Shown here: one piece after another, positions 24,659 to 34,361 of the stretch | Position numbering within the stretch: the stretch's first letter is position 1 | Layout of the letters: the number at the start of each line of letters is the position of its first letter | Source of the DNA: Streptomyces sioyaensis | Lineage (GTDB): Bacteria > Actinomycetota > Actinomycetes > Streptomycetales > Streptomycetaceae | Reading direction: 5' to 3' | Assembly (NCBI RefSeq): GCF_004122735.1 | Contig: NZ_SDIF01000014.1 | Span: 1 to 64,000, forward strand | DNA: 64,000 bases | Program-made: the position numbers and the translations under genes | Notes under the pieces: generated by a model | Told to the model about the DNA's origin: nothing | Seen by the model: the letters and a program-made list of their open reading frames with translations, nothing else | The model's database searches: none

Positions 24659-25783
24659 CTAACGGACCGGATGGCTCGGCCTCGGCTCGGCGGCGGGCGC
24701 CAGCTCACCGCAGAGCGAGGGGTTGACCCGGTCCCTGGCAAAGGGATCGGTGCCCGTGGGCCGGTCGTTGCCGGCGTGCTGTCCCGCGAACAGCGGGTGC
24801 AGCGCGTCGGCCGGCTGCGAGGAGCAGGCCAGCGGCCCCGCCTGCAGGCTGCTCTGCAGCACCTCCAGGCGGTGGTCGGTGAGGTTCTCGCGGCTCAGCC
24901 GGAAGTGCATCTCGCGCCGCACGGTCACCAGCGAGGCCGCGCCCGGGGTGGGCTTGCCGACGCCCTGGCCCGGTGCGGAGTGCTGCCCACCGGAGACGGG
25001 CCGTACGGCGTAGACGAAGGTGTAGTCGGCGGTGACATCGAGTGCGTCCGGGCTCAGTTCGGAGGCGCTCAGGGTGCCGTCGACCCGGACGTCGTGGTCG
25101 GCGAGCCGGGTCTGCTTCGGGTCGAAGCGGACCAGCCAACCGGTCGCCGCGTCCCGGCCGTTGTCGTCGGGGTGCGCCAGGCTGCGGTCGAACTGGTCGA
25201 GTTGCCCGGTGTCGAGCAGCAAGCGCACCGGCCGCACCGAACCGCCGGTGAGGGTTGCCGGGTCCAGCGAGGAGCGGACGAGGTAGTCCTTCGCCACGGT
25301 CAGGGCGGCGACGACCTGGCCGCCGGAGAAGTGCTCGGTGCGGGCGACCGCGGGCAGGTTCACGCCCGCGGCGCCGATCCGGTAATTCGCCGCGGCGCTG
25401 TGCGCGAAGAGGTCCTGCGGTGTCGCGCCCGGGACGACTCCCCTCGGTGCCAGCGGCACGACCGTGGACCGCAGCGGCTGCGCCCGGAGCGTGTCCGGGT
25501 TCTTGTAGGGGTGCCGGATGCCCATGTAGACGGCGGTGCCGAAGGCGAGAACGATCAGCAGCACCAGCAGGACCGCCTGCCGGGAGCCGCCCAGCCGCCG
25601 CCAGGCATGCCGGGTTTTCACCGCCGGTGAATGGTGTTCGCCGAGCCGCTCGTCCGCGGAGAATTCCTGCAGTCGCGCAGCACGAACGAACGATTCGTCG
25701 AAGACGACGGATCGGTATTCGTCCTCACCACCACCCGGGGCGCCGTTGGGCGTCCCTTCGGGAGGGTCACCTGGCCCGGTCAT
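24659..25783 (-). CDS. Single-pass membrane protein with SVVFDE motif
   Basis: The 374-residue protein has a cytoplasmic N-terminus with the conserved-looking segment EYRSVVFDESFVRAARLQEF (22-41) followed by SADERL, one membrane helix (about 69-88), and a roughly 280-residue extracytoplasmic domain. The domain has short strands (LVTVRREMHFRL, DYTFVYAVRP) and two late cysteines (CSSQ, LCGE). I do not recognise a named fold. The neighbouring 214-residue gene carries the same motif, suggesting a shared partner or a duplication. The ATG at 25783 matches the start of the recognisable protein. Function unknown. Confidence 0.78.
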   Translation of the reverse strand: MTGPGDPPEGTPNGAPGGGEDEYRSVVFDESFVRAARLQEFSADERLGEHHSPAVKTRHAWRRLGGSRQAVLLVLLIVLAFGTAVYMGIRHPYKNPDTLRAQPLRSTVVPLAPRGVVPGATPQDLFAHSAAANYRIGAAGVNLPAVARTEHFSGGQVVAALTVAKDYLVRSSLDPATLTGGSVRPVRLLLDTGQLDQFDRSLAHPDDNGRDAATGWLVRFDPKQTRLADHDVRVDGTLSASELSPDALDVTADYTFVYAVRPVSGGQHSAPGQGVGKPTPGAASLVTVRREMHFRLSRENLTDHRLEVLQSSLQAGPLACSSQPADALHPLFAGQHAGNDRPTGTDPFARDRVNPSLCGELAPAAEPRPSHPVR

Positions 25784-25892
25784 ACAACAAGAGTAGGTCT
25801 GCCGGGGCAAACGTAAACGCGGGGGAGCCGGGCAACTTCGCCGGCGGGTTCCCGTTTCAGGTGTCCGTTTTGCGGGCACCGCGGCGCGGCGT

Positions 25893-26537
25893 TCAGTGCG
25901 GCCTGGGCGCCGCTGAGAACGACGGATGCGGGGAATCGGCCGACGGCAGCGACGGCAGGCCCGGACGGGCCGTACGGACGCTGTCCGTGCCCGTGGCGGG
26001 GGCGTCCACCCCGCTGGAGGTCGGCGCCGGTGCCGGGCGCTGGGTCCGCCCGGAGGAGCCGCGGTAGACGGCGCTGAAGGCCAGCGCGACCAGCCCGATG
26101 CCCATCACCACGGCCAGCACCCAGGCGACCGGCCGGTGCCAGCGGGTACTGCGGTAGGGGCGCAGCGCACCGCCATAGGGGCCGTACGGCCCGTACGGCG
26201 CGTCATCGCCGTACTCACCGTCATCCTCGTACTCTCCGTAGTCGCCGAATCCCTCGTAGTCGTCGGCCCGGCGACTGCGGAAGGCGGGGTCGTCCGGGTC
26301 GTCGCCCTCGGGGCCGAAGCCGGGTCCGGAGCGGGCCGCCTCGGCCTCGGCGCGCGCCTCGGCGGCGGCCAGCATCCGCTCGACCGCCGAGGGCTCGTGA
26401 ATCTGTGCGGACCGGACGAATTCCTCGTCGAAGACCACGGAGGCGAATTCTTCGTCCGCTTTTCCGTGGCTCCCGTGGTGGTGCTCGTCGGGCTCTTCAC
26501 CGTCCGGGAACGGCTTGCCCCCCACGTCGTCCGGCAC
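25893..26537 (-). CDS. Single-pass membrane protein with SVVFDE motif, short form
   Basis: The 214-residue protein begins at GTG 26537. A His/Asp-rich start leads to FASVVFDEEFVRSAQIHEPS (31-50) plus AVERML, matching the motif in the 374-residue neighbour. An acidic Tyr/Gly/Asp-rich region (EGFGDYGEYEDDGEYGDD), one membrane helix (about 137-157) and a Pro/Ser-rich extracytoplasmic tail follow. Both proteins keep the motif in the cytoplasm directly before the membrane. It lies 62 bases downstream of the proA stop in the same direction. Confidence 0.75.
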   Translation of the reverse strand: MPDDVGGKPFPDGEEPDEHHHGSHGKADEEFASVVFDEEFVRSAQIHEPSAVERMLAAAEARAEAEAARSGPGFGPEGDDPDDPAFRSRRADDYEGFGDYGEYEDDGEYGDDAPYGPYGPYGGALRPYRSTRWHRPVAWVLAVVMGIGLVALAFSAVYRGSSGRTQRPAPAPTSSGVDAPATGTDSVRTARPGLPSLPSADSPHPSFSAAPRPH

Positions 26538-26599
26538 CCGTCCAGGTTAGCCCCGGCGGCTCCTTTTGGGCAGAGAGAACGGGGAATCCGGGGGACCCG

Positions 26600-27868
26600 T
26601 CAGCGGGTGTGGCCGTCGCCCGTGACGATGTACTTCGTCGAGGTCAGTTCCGGCAGCCCCATGGGCCCGCGGGCATGCAGCTTCTGGGTGGAAATGCCGA
26701 TCTCCGCGCCGAAGCCGAATTGGCCGCCGTCGGTGAAACGGGTCGAGGCATTGACCGCGACGGTGGTGGAATCCACCAACTGGGTGAACCGGCGGGCGGC
26801 CGCCTGCGAGGTGGTGACGATGGCCTCGGTGTGGCCGGAGGTCCACTTCCGGATGTGCGCCACCGCCGCGTCCAGGTCGGGCACCACGGCGGCCGCGATG
26901 TCGTACGAGAGGTACTCCGTCGCCCAGTCCTCGTCGGTGGCGGGGGCGACCAGCCCGGGGCCCGCCTGCTGCCAGGCCGCGTCGCCGTGCACGATCACCC
27001 CGGCCTGGGTCAGCGCCTCCAGGGCCCGCGGCAGGAACTTCTCGGCGATCCCGGCATGCACCAGCACCGTCTCGGCGGCGTTGCAGACGCTGGGGCGCTG
27101 GGCCTTGGAGTTGACGAGGATGTCGACGGCCATGTCGAGGTCGGCGGCCTCGTCGACGTAGACGTGGCAGTTGCCGGTGCCGGTCTCGATCACCGGCACG
27201 GTGGACTCCTCGACGACCGTCCGGATCAGGGACGCGCCGCCGCGCGGGATCAGCACGTCCACCAGGCCGCGGGCGCGCATCAGCTCGCGGACCGACTCGC
27301 GGGTCTGGCCGGGCACCAGCTGCACCGCGTCGGCGGGCAGCCCGGCGCGCTGGACGGCGTCCCGCAGCACGTCCACCAGGGCGCTGTTGGAGGCGTACGC
27401 CGAGGACGAGCCGCGCAGCAGCACGGCGTTGCCGGACTTCAGGCACAGGGCCGCGGCGTCCACCGTCACGTTGGGCCGGGCCTCGTAGATGATCCCGATC
27501 ACTCCGAGCGGGACCCGGACCTGCCGCAGGTCGAGGCCGTTGGGCAGGGTCGAGCCGCGCACGACCTCGCCGACCGGGTCGGGCAGCGCCACGACCTGGC
27601 GGACGTCCGCGGCGATGGCCGCGATCCGCTCGGGGGTGAGGGTGAGCCGGTCGACGATCGACTCGGCGGTGCCGGCCTCCCGCGCCGTGGCGATGTCCTG
27701 GGCGTTGGCGGCGACGATCGTGTCGGTCCGCTCCACCAGGGCGTCGGCGATGGCGAGCAGCGCGGCGTCCCGGGCCGTCCGCGGCAGCGGCGCCAGGACG
27801 GCGGCCGCCTCCCTCGCCCGGCGGGCGGTGTCGAGGACGGCTGAGGACTGCGATGCGCTGCTGGTCAT
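26600..27868 (-). CDS. proA: Gamma-glutamyl phosphate reductase
   Basis: The 422-residue enzyme reduces gamma-glutamyl phosphate to glutamate semialdehyde with NADPH, the second step of proline synthesis. The catalytic Cys is in [16 protein letters not shown], and [14 protein letters not shown] and [15 protein letters not shown] are family signatures. Length matches ProA. The start ATG at 27868 is followed by MTSSASQSS. proB lies upstream in the same direction with a small conserved gene between them, as in S. coelicolor. Confidence 0.97.
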   Translation of the reverse strand: MTSSASQSSAVLDTARRAREAAAVLAPLPRTARDAALLAIADALVERTDTIVAANAQDIATAREAGTAESIVDRLTLTPERIAAIAADVRQVVALPDPVGEVVRGSTLPNGLDLRQVRVPLGVIGIIYEARPNVTVDAAALCLKSGNAVLLRGSSSAYASNSALVDVLRDAVQRAGLPADAVQLVPGQTRESVRELMRARGLVDVLIPRGGASLIRTVVEESTVPVIETGTGNCHVYVDEAADLDMAVDILVNSKAQRPSVCNAAETVLVHAGIAEKFLPRALEALTQAGVIVHGDAAWQQAGPGLVAPATDEDWATEYLSYDIAAAVVPDLDAAVAHIRKWTSGHTEAIVTTSQAAARRFTQLVDSTTVAVNASTRFTDGGQFGFGAEIGISTQKLHARGPMGLPELTSTKYIVTGDGHTR

Positions 27869-27940
27869 GGCCGCAGCCTATCGGGCGGGCACGCTGCGGC
27901 CAGCGGGTATCTCACAGCGCGGGACGCACTCGCCCGCCAG

Positions 27941-28435
27941 TCAGAAGGGGTGGACGCCCACCGGTGCGGCCGGTGGCGGTCCGTAGCCCTCGGCGAGGCG
28001 CTGGTGGTAGGTCTCGCGGTCGATGACTTCCAGCCCGACGATCTCCCACGGCGGCAGCTTGGCCGTGGCGCGGTGCTCGCCCCACAGCCGCAGCGCGACC
28101 GCCGCGGCATCGTGCAGGTCGCGCGCCTCCTCCCAGTAGCGGATCTCGGCGTGGTCGTTGGCGTAGCGGCTGGTCAGCAGGAAGGGGTGGTCGTGGGCGA
28201 GCTGTTCCAGCGCCCGCCGGACCTCCTTCAGCGGGGACTCGGCACCCGAGACGCTGAGGGTGATGTGCCACAGCCGGGACGCCTCGCGGCGCTCGCCCCC
28301 GGCCGGGTACGGCGCCGGCCCGCCGCGCTCGGCGTACCGGTCGTCCGGCCGGCCGGCGTCCTCGCCGGTGCCGACGCTGGTCAGTGTGCGCTCCGCCGTT
28401 CCTCGGGGCAGCGCCCCTGGGCGCCCTCGTCTCAC
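27941..28435 (-). CDS. Conserved small protein between proA and proB
   Basis: The 164-residue protein starts at GTG 28435, which has an AGGAGG site six bases upstream; longer in-frame versions lack one and are low-complexity. The C-terminal half is ordered-looking: LWHITLSVSGAESPLKEVRR, LAHDHPFLLTSRYANDHAEI, RYWEEARDLHDAAAVALRLW and PPWEIVGLEVIDRETY. The arrangement suggests a two-layer alpha/beta domain. I do not know its role; its place between proline genes hints at a link but does not prove it. The first 50 residues are Arg/Gly-rich. Confidence 0.8.
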   Translation of the reverse strand: MRRGRPGALPRGTAERTLTSVGTGEDAGRPDDRYAERGGPAPYPAGGERREASRLWHITLSVSGAESPLKEVRRALEQLAHDHPFLLTSRYANDHAEIRYWEEARDLHDAAAVALRLWGEHRATAKLPPWEIVGLEVIDRETYHQRLAEGYGPPPAAPVGVHPF

Positions 28436-28672
28436 CGGCGGCCTCCTGTGATGCGAATCGCTCCGCCCTCGGGGGTACGGAACCGTCGTACGTCGGCGTG
28501 TGCTCGTGTGCGCTGCGGGCGCCGTTCCCCAAGGCGCCCGTGCAACAAAGTTGACCAGCCCGCGGCCCGTCGCGGGGGCATTTTTGCGAAGGTCTCGGTG
28601 GAAAGGCTGGTCTGCGCCCCGCACCGGTGACCGTGTTCGAGGGCCGCGGCGGCCGTCGGCCGACGGGCCGCG

Positions 28673-29797
28673 TCAGTGGTGCATCAGCACCAGATCGTCG
28701 CGGTGCACGACCTCCCGCTCGTAGGCCGGGCCCAGCTCGCGGGCCAGATCGCGGGTCGAACGCCCCATCAATCGGGGGATTTCCCGGGCATCGAAATTGA
28801 CGACGCCGCGGGCGACCGCGCGGCCGTCGCCGTCCCGCAGCTCGACCGGGTCCCCGGCCGTGAACTCGCCCTCCACGGAGGCGATTCCGGCCGGGAGCAG
28901 CGAGGAGCCCCGTTCGACGACGGCCCGTACGGCCCCGTCGTCCAGCACCAGGGCGCCGCGCGGCGTGGAGGCGTGCGCCAGCCACAGCAGCCGGTCGGCG
29001 GAGCGGCGGCCGGTGCGCAGGAAGTGCGTGCCGGTCAGCCCGCCGGCCAGCGCGTCCGCGGCGTGCACGGCGGAGGTCAGCACGACCGGGATGCCGGCCG
29101 CGGCCGCGATCCGGGCCGCCTCGACCTTGGTGACCATGCCGCCGGTGCCGACGCCGGCCCGGCCCGCGCTGCCGATGGAGACCCCCTCCAGGTCCCGGGG
29201 CCCGCGCACCACGCCTATCCGGGAGGTGCCGGGGGTGGCCGGATCGCCGTCGTAGAGGCCGTCGACGTCGGAGAGCAGGATCAGCAGGTCGGCGCGGACG
29301 AGATGGGCGACCAGGGCCGCCAGCCGGTCGTTGTCGCCGAACCGGATCTCGTCGGTGGCGACGGTGTCGTTCTCGTTCACGATCGGTACGGCACCCATGG
29401 CCAGCAGCTGGTCGAGGGTCCGGTAGGCGTTGCGGTAGTGCGCCCGGCGGCTGGTGTCGTCGGAGGTCAGCAGGACCTGGCCGACCCGGCGGCCGTAGCG
29501 GGCGAAGGAGGCGGTGTAGCGGGCGACCAGCAGGCCCTGGCCGACGCTGGCGGCGGCCTGCTGCCGGGCCAGGTCGCGGGGCCGCCTGGCGAGCCCCAGC
29601 GGCGCCAGACCGGCCGCGATGGCACCGGAGGAGACCAGCACGATCTCCTTGTCCTGGTGCTTGGCCAGCACATCGACCAGCGCGTCCACACGATCGGCGT
29701 CCAGCCCGCCGGCTGCCGTCGTCAGCGAGGAGGAGCCGACTTTCACCACGATCCGGCGGGCGTCCTTCACGTCCTGCCTTGCGCCTGCCACCTGCAT
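28673..29797 (-). CDS. proB: Glutamate 5-kinase
   Basis: The 374-residue enzyme phosphorylates glutamate at the start of proline synthesis and is normally feedback-inhibited by proline. The amino-acid-kinase domain shows RRIVVKVGSSSLT, VSSGAIAAGL, NENDTVATDEIRFGDND, LILLSDVDGLY and GTGGMVTKVEAA; a PUA domain (about 285-374) follows, as in long-form ProB. The start is uncertain: ATG 29797 has AGGGG only one base away, while a GTG two codons later (29791) has the same AGGGG at seven bases, better spaced. The region upstream is shared with the divergent glycerophosphotransferase. Confidence 0.96.
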   Translation of the reverse strand: MQVAGARQDVKDARRIVVKVGSSSLTTAAGGLDADRVDALVDVLAKHQDKEIVLVSSGAIAAGLAPLGLARRPRDLARQQAAASVGQGLLVARYTASFARYGRRVGQVLLTSDDTSRRAHYRNAYRTLDQLLAMGAVPIVNENDTVATDEIRFGDNDRLAALVAHLVRADLLILLSDVDGLYDGDPATPGTSRIGVVRGPRDLEGVSIGSAGRAGVGTGGMVTKVEAARIAAAAGIPVVLTSAVHAADALAGGLTGTHFLRTGRRSADRLLWLAHASTPRGALVLDDGAVRAVVERGSSLLPAGIASVEGEFTAGDPVELRDGDGRAVARGVVNFDAREIPRLMGRSTRDLARELGPAYEREVVHRDDLVLMHH

Positions 29798-30256
29798 ACC
29801 CCTGTGCTCGCTGTTCCCGCCGCCGTACGGAGAATTCTGTCCGATCCGCACCACGGCCCTACGGGCGCAATCTACGGCAGTGCGGCCCGCGCGTGCTGCG
29901 CGATATCCCCTGGCGGACGGCGCGCGGAAGGGGAACGGGCCGGACCGGCGAGCGGCACGGCGCGGCCGAGCGGGCAGAATGGGGGCCGGACATCCGGCCC
30001 GCGCCCCCGGGCCGGGGTGCCCCTCCCTGTGGCCCATGCGGTTATCCATAGACGGAAGCCGAGGCCACGGGGTTGCGTTCGATTGGTCCGTTTTCGCGGT
30101 GATCAGAGCCACAGCAGATTGTCACCAGGGCCAACGAGGTCATACGGTCGGGTGTCCATCGGTCCCGTTTCGCCGCTCCGGCGGTGTCGCAGCGCGGGAC
30201 CCGGCCGCCCCGCTCGGCCTCCCCCCTGACCTTCGTGCTGCCAGGAGCCCTCCCCC
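29798..30256. other. 459-base divergent intergenic region (proB / glycerophosphotransferase)
   Basis: No gene is seen. It must hold the promoters of both divergent genes. A good plus-strand promoter is at 30119-30148. On the minus strand a TAGATT box lies about 80 bases before proB, without a matching -35. A GC-rich run of inverted repeats (CCGGACATCCGG near 29989) is also present. Confidence 0.5.
30119..30148 (+). promoter_or_regulatory. Putative promoter of the glycerophosphotransferase gene
   Basis: TTGTCA (30119-30124) and TACGGT (30143-30148) are 18 bases apart, giving a start near 30155, about 100 bases before the GTG at 30257. Confidence 0.45.
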
Positions 30257-32344
30257 GTGCCTTCCGCCGGAATCGTCCCCCGCCGAGCCGTCCAGCTCGC
30301 GGCACTCTTCGCGATGATGGTCGCGTTCACCGCACAGCTCGTCGGTGCGCTGTTGCCCGTCATCCCGCTGTTCATCGCCGCATCCGTGGTCAACCTGGGA
30401 CTCGACCTGGTCCTCCAGCACAAGCAGCCCGGCCTGCTCGCGGTGCTCGGCCGGATCCGGTTCGACGTCACCGTGCGCCAGCTGCTGCGCGACATGCTGA
30501 TACTGGTCGGCCTGCTGCACATCGACGGCATCAACCCGCTGGAGGAGCAGGCGCCGCTCACCATCACGCTGCTCCTCTTCTACGGCACCCACTTCGTGTG
30601 CCAGGCGGTGGCGGTGCTGGTCCGCCGGACCCGCAGCATGCCGTTCGTGACCCGCAACATCGACGCGAGCGCGCTGCGGCTCTGCGACGCCCCGCCGCGC
30701 ATCCTCTCCCGCCAGACGGGCCGGCGGCTGCTGCGCTTCTCCGTGCCCACCACGGCCGGCATGATGCTCACCTCGATCACCACCGACGCGTACTGGGGCG
30801 GCATCGGCCTCTCCGTCTCCCTGGCGCTGTCCGCCGGCGGCACGCTCTACCTGGGCACCTGGCTGCTGCCCAAGAAGCGGGTGGCGAACGAGAAGCAGGC
30901 CCTGGAGTGGCTGGACAACTGGCTGGCGGAGTACCAGCCGACGGTCGGCATGTACTTCTCCGGCGGCGCCTCCTCCGCCTACCAGGCCAACATGTGGCTG
31001 AGCACCCTGGCCGCCCTGGACGGCAACCCGATCATCGTGCTCCGCGAGCGCTTCATGGTGCAGAAGATCGAGGCCACGGACGTGCCGATCGTCTGCATCC
31101 CCAAGGTCGCCAACCTGATGCGGCTGGAGCACTCCACGCTCAAGGTGCTGCTGCACCCGGCGAACTCCGGCAAGACCTCGCAGATCCTGCGCATCCCGTC
31201 CATCAAGCACGCCTTCACCAACCACGGCGAGAGCGACAAGCTGTCCTCCTGCAACCCGTACGCGAAGGCGTACGACGAGGTGTGGGTCGCGGGCCCGGCG
31301 GCCCGTGACCGCTACCAGCTCGCCGACATCGGCGTCGAGGACAAGGACGTCATCGAGGTCGGCCGCCCCCAGCTGGCCCCGATCCGGCCGTACGCGGGCG
31401 CCCCGGCGGGCCGCCCGGCCACCGTCCTGTACGCGCCGACCTGGGAGGGCTGGGACGGCAACCCGGGCAACACCTCGGTGATTCTGGCCGGCGAGAACAT
31501 CGTCCGCGAGCTGCTCGCCGACGAGAACGTCCGGCTGCTGTACAAGCCGCACCCGATGACCGGTTCCGTGGACCCGCGCGCGGGCGCCGCCAACTCCCGT
31601 ATCCAGGCGATGATCGCGGAGGCCAACGCCGGCCGCGGCGGGGCGCGGCCCGGCCCGGAGGCCGCCGCCGAACTGGCCCGCCGCGCCGAGGAACTGGACG
31701 CGCTGACCACCTCCGCGTTCCGCAAGAGCGCGGACGAGCTGGAGCGGATGCGGCTGCAGGGCACCCCGCAGGAGGGCCGGGCCGCCGCCGTGGACGCGGC
31801 CGTCACCGCCTGGGAGGCGGCGTACTGGAACTCCTTCCCCGAGTGGGAGCACCGCATCATCACCACCGCCCGCCCCGGCATCTTCAGCTGCTTCAACGAG
31901 GCGGACGTGCTGATCAGCGATGTCTCCAGCGTGGTGTCCGACTACCTGACGAGCGAGAAGCCGTACGCCGTCGCCAACACCTCGGGGATGAGCGAGGACG
32001 ACTTCCGGGCGAACTTCCCGACCGTACGGGCGGCGACCATCCTCACGCCCGACGCGAGCGGCGTGGCCGGTCTGCTCGACGCGGTGCGCAACCCGGAGAA
32101 GGACACCCTGGCCGCGGAGCGGGCCGAGCTCAAGGAGCACCTGCTGGGCCCGTCGGACCCGCCCTCGTCGGTCCGCTTCAACCAGGCCGCGCTGGCCCTG
32201 GGCGCCAAGGCCGACGAGCGGCGCGTCCGGATGGAGAGCCGGCTGTCCGGTATCCCCGGCCAGCGCTCCCAGGACGACGTGAGCGACGCCGGGACGGCCG
32301 GGCACGAGACCAGCGGCGCCTCGGACACCACGGCCGCCGTCTGA
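30257..32344 (+). CDS. CDP-glycerol glycerophosphotransferase family membrane protein
   Basis: The 695-residue protein has an N-terminal membrane part (several helices, about 10-210, such as LFAMMVAFTAQLVGALLPVI) and a cytoplasmic TagB/TagF-like domain. Family features visible are ATVLYAPTWEGWDGN, LLYKPHPMTGS and DVLISDVSSVVSDYLTSEKP. These enzymes build teichoic-acid-like glycerol- or alditol-phosphate polymers of the wall; in Streptomyces such polymers contribute to the spore envelope. The GTG at 30257 has AGGAG nine bases upstream. A helical, Ala/Arg-rich insert (about 455-530) interrupts the catalytic domain. It converges on obg with strong bidirectional terminators between them. Confidence 0.85.
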   Translation: MPSAGIVPRRAVQLAALFAMMVAFTAQLVGALLPVIPLFIAASVVNLGLDLVLQHKQPGLLAVLGRIRFDVTVRQLLRDMLILVGLLHIDGINPLEEQAPLTITLLLFYGTHFVCQAVAVLVRRTRSMPFVTRNIDASALRLCDAPPRILSRQTGRRLLRFSVPTTAGMMLTSITTDAYWGGIGLSVSLALSAGGTLYLGTWLLPKKRVANEKQALEWLDNWLAEYQPTVGMYFSGGASSAYQANMWLSTLAALDGNPIIVLRERFMVQKIEATDVPIVCIPKVANLMRLEHSTLKVLLHPANSGKTSQILRIPSIKHAFTNHGESDKLSSCNPYAKAYDEVWVAGPAARDRYQLADIGVEDKDVIEVGRPQLAPIRPYAGAPAGRPATVLYAPTWEGWDGNPGNTSVILAGENIVRELLADENVRLLYKPHPMTGSVDPRAGAANSRIQAMIAEANAGRGGARPGPEAAAELARRAEELDALTTSAFRKSADELERMRLQGTPQEGRAAAVDAAVTAWEAAYWNSFPEWEHRIITTARPGIFSCFNEADVLISDVSSVVSDYLTSEKPYAVANTSGMSEDDFRANFPTVRAATILTPDASGVAGLLDAVRNPEKDTLAAERAELKEHLLGPSDPPSSVRFNQAALALGAKADERRVRMESRLSGIPGQRSQDDVSDAGTAGHETSGASDTTAAV

Positions 32345-32355
32345 GCCCACAGCGG

Positions 32356-32376
32356 CCGCCGACGCTGCGTCGGCGG
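32356..32376 (+). terminator. First hairpin after the glycerophosphotransferase gene
   Basis: CCGCCGAC (32356-32363) pairs with GTCGGCGG (32369-32376) around a five-base loop, 12 bases past the stop codon. Confidence 0.5.
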
Positions 32377-32386
32377 ACCCGAGCAC

Positions 32387-32426
32387 GGGGAAGGCCCCGG
32401 GAGGAGATCCTCCCGGGGCCTTCCCC
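32387..32426. terminator. Strong bidirectional terminator between convergent genes
   Basis: A perfect nineteen-base-pair inverted repeat (32387-32405 with 32408-32426, two-base loop) beginning GGGGAAGGCCCCGGGAGGA lies between the glycerophosphotransferase and obg genes. It can stop transcription from either side. Confidence 0.8.
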
Positions 32427-32462
32427 GTTCCTGCCTGCCGCGAGTGGCCGTTCCCGCGCCCG

Positions 32463-33899
32463 TCAGAAGGGCCGGAAGCGCTCGTACTCCTCGGAGGCCT
32501 CGTCCCGCTCCGCGTCGCGGTCCCGGCGGCGCTGCGCGGCCGGCCGGGGCGCCTCCAGGCGGTGGTCCTCGCCACGCCGGCCCAGCATCTCCGCGCCGGC
32601 CGCCATGGTCGGCTCCCAGTCGAAGACGACGGCGTTGTCCTCGGGGCCGATCGCGACCCCGTCCATGGCGCGCGCACCGGCCTTGAGCAGGGCGTCCTCG
32701 ACGCCGAGCCGGCTGAGCCGGTCGGCGAGGTAGCCGACGGCCTCGTCGTTGTTGAAGTCGGTCTGGCGCACCCAGCGTTCGGGCTTCTCGCCGCGGACGC
32801 GGTAGAAGTGCTCGCCCTCCTCCGTGACCGTGAAGCCCGCGTCGTCCACGGCCTGGGGGCGGATCACGATCCGGGTGGCTTCCTGGACGGGCTTGGCGGC
32901 ACGGGCCGTCGCCACGATGTCGGCGAGGGCGTAGGACAGCTCCTTGAGACCCAGGTGGGCGACGGCCGAGACCTCGAAGACGCGGTAGCCGCGCTCCTCC
33001 AGATCGGGGCGGATCATGTCGGCGAGGTCCTTGCCGTCGGGGATGTCGACCTTGTTCAGGACGACCACCCGGGGCCGGTTCTCCAGACCGCCGTACTGGG
33101 CCAACTCCTCCTCGATGAGGTCGAGGTCGGAGACCGGGTCACGGTCCGACTCCAGGGCCGCGGTGTCCAGGATGTGCACCAGCACCTCGCAGCGCTCGAC
33201 ATGGCGCAGGAATTCCAGGCCCAGGCCCTTGCCCTGGCTGGCGCCGGGGATCAGGCCCGGGACGTCCGCGATGGTGTAGACCGTCGAACCGGCCGTCACC
33301 ACGCCGAGGTTGGGCACCAGCGTCGTGAACGGGTAGTCCGCGATCTTCGGCTTGGCCGCCGAGAGCACCGAGATCAGCGACGACTTGCCGGCGCTGGGGT
33401 AGCCGACCAGCGCCACGTCCGCGACGGTCTTCAGCTCCAGCACGATGTCGCGGGCCTCGCCGGGCTCGCCGAGCAGCGCGAAACCGGGGGCCTTGCGGCG
33501 GGCGGAGGCCAGCGCGGCGTTGCCGAGGCCGCCGCGGCCGCCCTGGCCGGCGACGAAGGTGGTGCCCTGGCCGATGAGATCGGCCAGGACCTCGCCGTTG
33601 CCGTCGAGCACGACCGTGCCGTCGGGCACCGGCAGGACCAGGTCCTTGCCGTTCTTGCCCTCGCGGTTGTCACCGGCGCCGGGCTGGCCGTTGGTGGCCT
33701 TGCGGTGGGGGTGGTGGTGGTAGTCGAGGAGGGTGGTGACGTCCTGGTCGACGACCAGGATCACATCGCCGCCACGGCCGCCGTTGCCGCCGTCCGGTCC
33801 GCCGAGCGGCTTGAACTTCTCACGGTGAACGGAGGCACAGCCGTGGCCTCCGTTACCCGCGGCGACGTGCAGCTCGACGCGGTCCACGAAGGTGGTCAT
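32463..33899 (-). CDS. obg: GTPase Obg (CgtA)
   Basis: The 478-residue GTPase acts in large-subunit ribosome maturation and links nutrient state to growth; in S. coelicolor its level affects aerial mycelium onset. The Gly-rich Obg fold ([20 protein letters not shown]), the G domain ([18 protein letters not shown]) and the C-terminal OCT domain ([20 protein letters not shown]) are present. The tail is Arg/Glu-rich. ATG 33899 follows a GGAGG site. It is the last gene of the rplU-rpmA-obg group. Confidence 0.97.
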   Translation of the reverse strand: MTTFVDRVELHVAAGNGGHGCASVHREKFKPLGGPDGGNGGRGGDVILVVDQDVTTLLDYHHHPHRKATNGQPGAGDNREGKNGKDLVLPVPDGTVVLDGNGEVLADLIGQGTTFVAGQGGRGGLGNAALASARRKAPGFALLGEPGEARDIVLELKTVADVALVGYPSAGKSSLISVLSAAKPKIADYPFTTLVPNLGVVTAGSTVYTIADVPGLIPGASQGKGLGLEFLRHVERCEVLVHILDTAALESDRDPVSDLDLIEEELAQYGGLENRPRVVVLNKVDIPDGKDLADMIRPDLEERGYRVFEVSAVAHLGLKELSYALADIVATARAAKPVQEATRIVIRPQAVDDAGFTVTEEGEHFYRVRGEKPERWVRQTDFNNDEAVGYLADRLSRLGVEDALLKAGARAMDGVAIGPEDNAVVFDWEPTMAAGAEMLGRRGEDHRLEAPRPAAQRRRDRDAERDEASEEYERFRPF

Positions 33900-34004
33900 G
33901 GTGGGGGTGCCTCCAGAAAACGACGGGTGCGCGGATGCCGCGCCAAGAACTCTGTACTGCGGGGTGTGGCGGTGCTGCGGGGGGTATCCGCATCAACGCG
34001 CCAA

Positions 34005-34049
34005 GGGCGGACCGGCCTTCCCGCTCTCGCGGGAAAAGGCGGTCCGCCC
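34005..34049 (-). promoter_or_regulatory. Long hairpin between rpmA and obg
   Basis: GGGCGGACC (34005-34013) pairs with GGTCCGCCC (34041-34049), enclosing a second GC-rich stem (GGCCTTCCCGC / GCGGGAAAAGGC). On the minus strand it sits about 40 bases past the rpmA stop in a 190-base gap. It may act as a partial terminator, lowering obg expression relative to the ribosomal proteins, or as an RNA-processing or stability site. Confidence 0.6.
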
Positions 34050-34089
34050 TCGGAGTGCTGCTGTGGCGTGGAACGCGTCCGGGCCGGAA

Positions 34090-34347
34090 TTACTCGGCGA
34101 CCGGGACGATGTTCACGACCTTGCGGCCACGGTGGGTGCCGAACTGCACCGCGCCGTCCGCAAGGGCGAACAGGGTGTCGTCGCCGCCGCGGCCGACGCC
34201 CGTGCCCGGGTGGAAGTGGGTGCCACGCTGGCGGACCAGGATCTCACCGGCGAGGACGGCCTGACCGCCGAAGCGCTTCACGCCGAGCCGCTGAGCATTG
34301 GAATCGCGACCGTTCCGAGTGGACGATGCGCCCTTCTTGTGTGCCAT
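34090..34347 (-). CDS. rpmA: 50S ribosomal protein L27
   Basis: The 85-residue protein matches L27, whose N-terminus ([16 protein letters not shown]) reaches the peptidyl transferase centre. [21 protein letters not shown] and [18 protein letters not shown] are diagnostic. No N-terminal cleavage extension is present, unlike some Firmicutes. It follows rplU by 14 bases. Confidence 0.98.
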   Translation of the reverse strand: MAHKKGASSTRNGRDSNAQRLGVKRFGGQAVLAGEILVRQRGTHFHPGTGVGRGGDDTLFALADGAVQFGTHRGRKVVNIVPVAE

Positions 34348-34361
34348 GTCTCCTCAGTCCC

